Made by a program: the position numbers and the translations under genes. 15,106 bases of DNA from positions 1 to 15,106 of the forward strand of contig JBGAWE010000099.1 in assembly GCA_044227705.1 (NCBI GenBank), read 5' to 3'. Source of the stretch: JANOQP01 sp044227705. GTDB lineage: Bacteria; Bacteroidota; Bacteroidia; Chitinophagales; Saprospiraceae. Shown here piece after piece: positions 14,460-15,106 of the stretch (within the stretch, counting starts at the first letter, position 1; each line of letters starts with the position of its first letter). The notes below the pieces were generated by a model, which was not told the origin of the DNA, did no database searches, and was given only the letters and a program-made list of their open reading frames with translations.

Positions 14460-15106
14460 TGAGCAAAAAAGAGAGTTTTTGGATACCATATGCTGATTTA
14501 ATGACTGTTCTCATGGTCATTTTCCTTTTTGTTTCACTTTCATACATGGGTTTAGTCCAGTATCAGCAGAGGGAGCAAAATCGGATATTTGAAGACTACA
14601 AAGCGACAAAAGAAAGCCTTTACAATGAATTGCAGATTACTTTCAAGGATGATTTTGCAAAATGGAATATTGAATTAGATAAAGACCTTTCAATCAAATT
14701 TACAAACCCAGAAGTTTTGTTTGCATCAGGAAGTTCTACTATTACTTCTAAATTTCAAGAAATTTTGACCCAGTTTTCTCCAAAATATCTAAAACTAATA
14801 ATGCAGGATAAGTATAAAGATAAAATTGCTGAAATTAGAATCGAAGGGCATACAGATGATGTTCCGCTTAATTTTACAAATGACCCTTACATTGATAATG
14901 TCAAATTGTCCCAAGACCGGTCTCGTGAGGTTCTACATTTTCTTCGTCAACTTGATTGCTATAAAAATATGCAAACACTTGAAATCAATCGTTTGCAATT
15001 TTGGCTTACCGCAAATGGACTTTCATATGGAAGAACACTTGATAGCAATAAGAAATTGTCTGCCCTATCAGGAAATTCAATTGACAAAGCAAATTCCCGT
15101 AGGGTT
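14459..15106 (+). CDS. zorB: ZorB-like MotB/OmpA-domain motor partner, C-terminus cut by the window edge
   Basis: The frame opens at an ATG (14459-14461) that shares one base with the zorA stop, implying translational coupling, and stays open to the edge (216 residues). The N-terminus has the MotB-type motif FWIPYADLMTVLMVIFLFV: a short cytoplasmic end, then one membrane helix (about 12-34) with Asp13 in the position of the proton-carrying Asp of MotB. A linker (35-78) leads to an OmpA-like peptidoglycan-binding domain. That domain shows VLFASGSSTI (86-95), IRIEGHTDDVP (126-136), LSQDRSREVLHFL (150-162) and ANSRRV at the edge, where the family has NRRV. The protein should anchor the motor to the cell wall. 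Only the last few strands or a short tail should be missing. TolR or ExbD are excluded by the OmpA domain, and a flagellar MotB is unlikely given the ZorA tail. Confidence 0.88.
   Translation, partial: MSKKESFWIPYADLMTVLMVIFLFVSLSYMGLVQYQQREQNRIFEDYKATKESLYNELQITFKDDFAKWNIELDKDLSIKFTNPEVLFASGSSTITSKFQEILTQFSPKYLKLIMQDKYKDKIAEIRIEGHTDDVPLNFTNDPYIDNVKLSQDRSREVLHFLRQLDCYKNMQTLEINRLQFWLTANGLSYGRTLDSNKKLSALSGNSIDKANSRRV

Overview
The window comes from a GC-rich member of the Bacteroidota, and a Saprospirales-like lineage would fit. The grounds are a DUF4296 lipoprotein, a TraR/DksA protein with the lineage-typical loss of zinc cysteines, a short PLP-fold-III arginine decarboxylase, lipoprotein signals of Bacteroidota type, TAnnTTTG-like promoter elements and A-rich leaders instead of strong Shine-Dalgarno sites. 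The lineage is an inference from gene content; no rRNA is present.

Positions 1 to about 12,000 look like ordinary core genome. Single lines that I counted there reach about 62% GC. A minus-strand run, read from right to left, encodes a SWIM zinc-finger protein, RlmH, a rhomboid protease, a NodB-type polysaccharide deacetylase lipoprotein and a secreted protein cut by the left edge. A divergent plus-strand pair (a SixA-like phosphatase and a DUF4296 lipoprotein) ends at a strong bidirectional terminator shared with the convergent DksA-like gene. More minus-strand genes follow: an FAD oxidoreductase behind arginine decarboxylase (speA), a YitT/DUF2179 membrane protein, and an OPT-family peptide transporter with its own terminator.

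From 11,926 to 13,049 there is no convincing gene. This stretch contains a degenerate array with a 21-bp period (about 12,161-12,496) in which A-tracts recur at almost exactly two helical turns. Further on are a good candidate Bacteroidota promoter, a short direct repeat, two hairpins in tandem and an A-rich leader.

From 13,050 to the right edge the composition falls to about 35% GC, and two genes overlapping at TAATG encode a MotA/ExbB-like channel with a very long coiled-coil tail and a MotB-like OmpA-domain partner. This is the ZorA-ZorB motor arrangement of Zorya anti-phage systems. The effector genes that would define the type should lie just past the window. The window therefore appears to catch the junction between core genome and a horizontally acquired defence island, with the 21-bp array lying on the junction.
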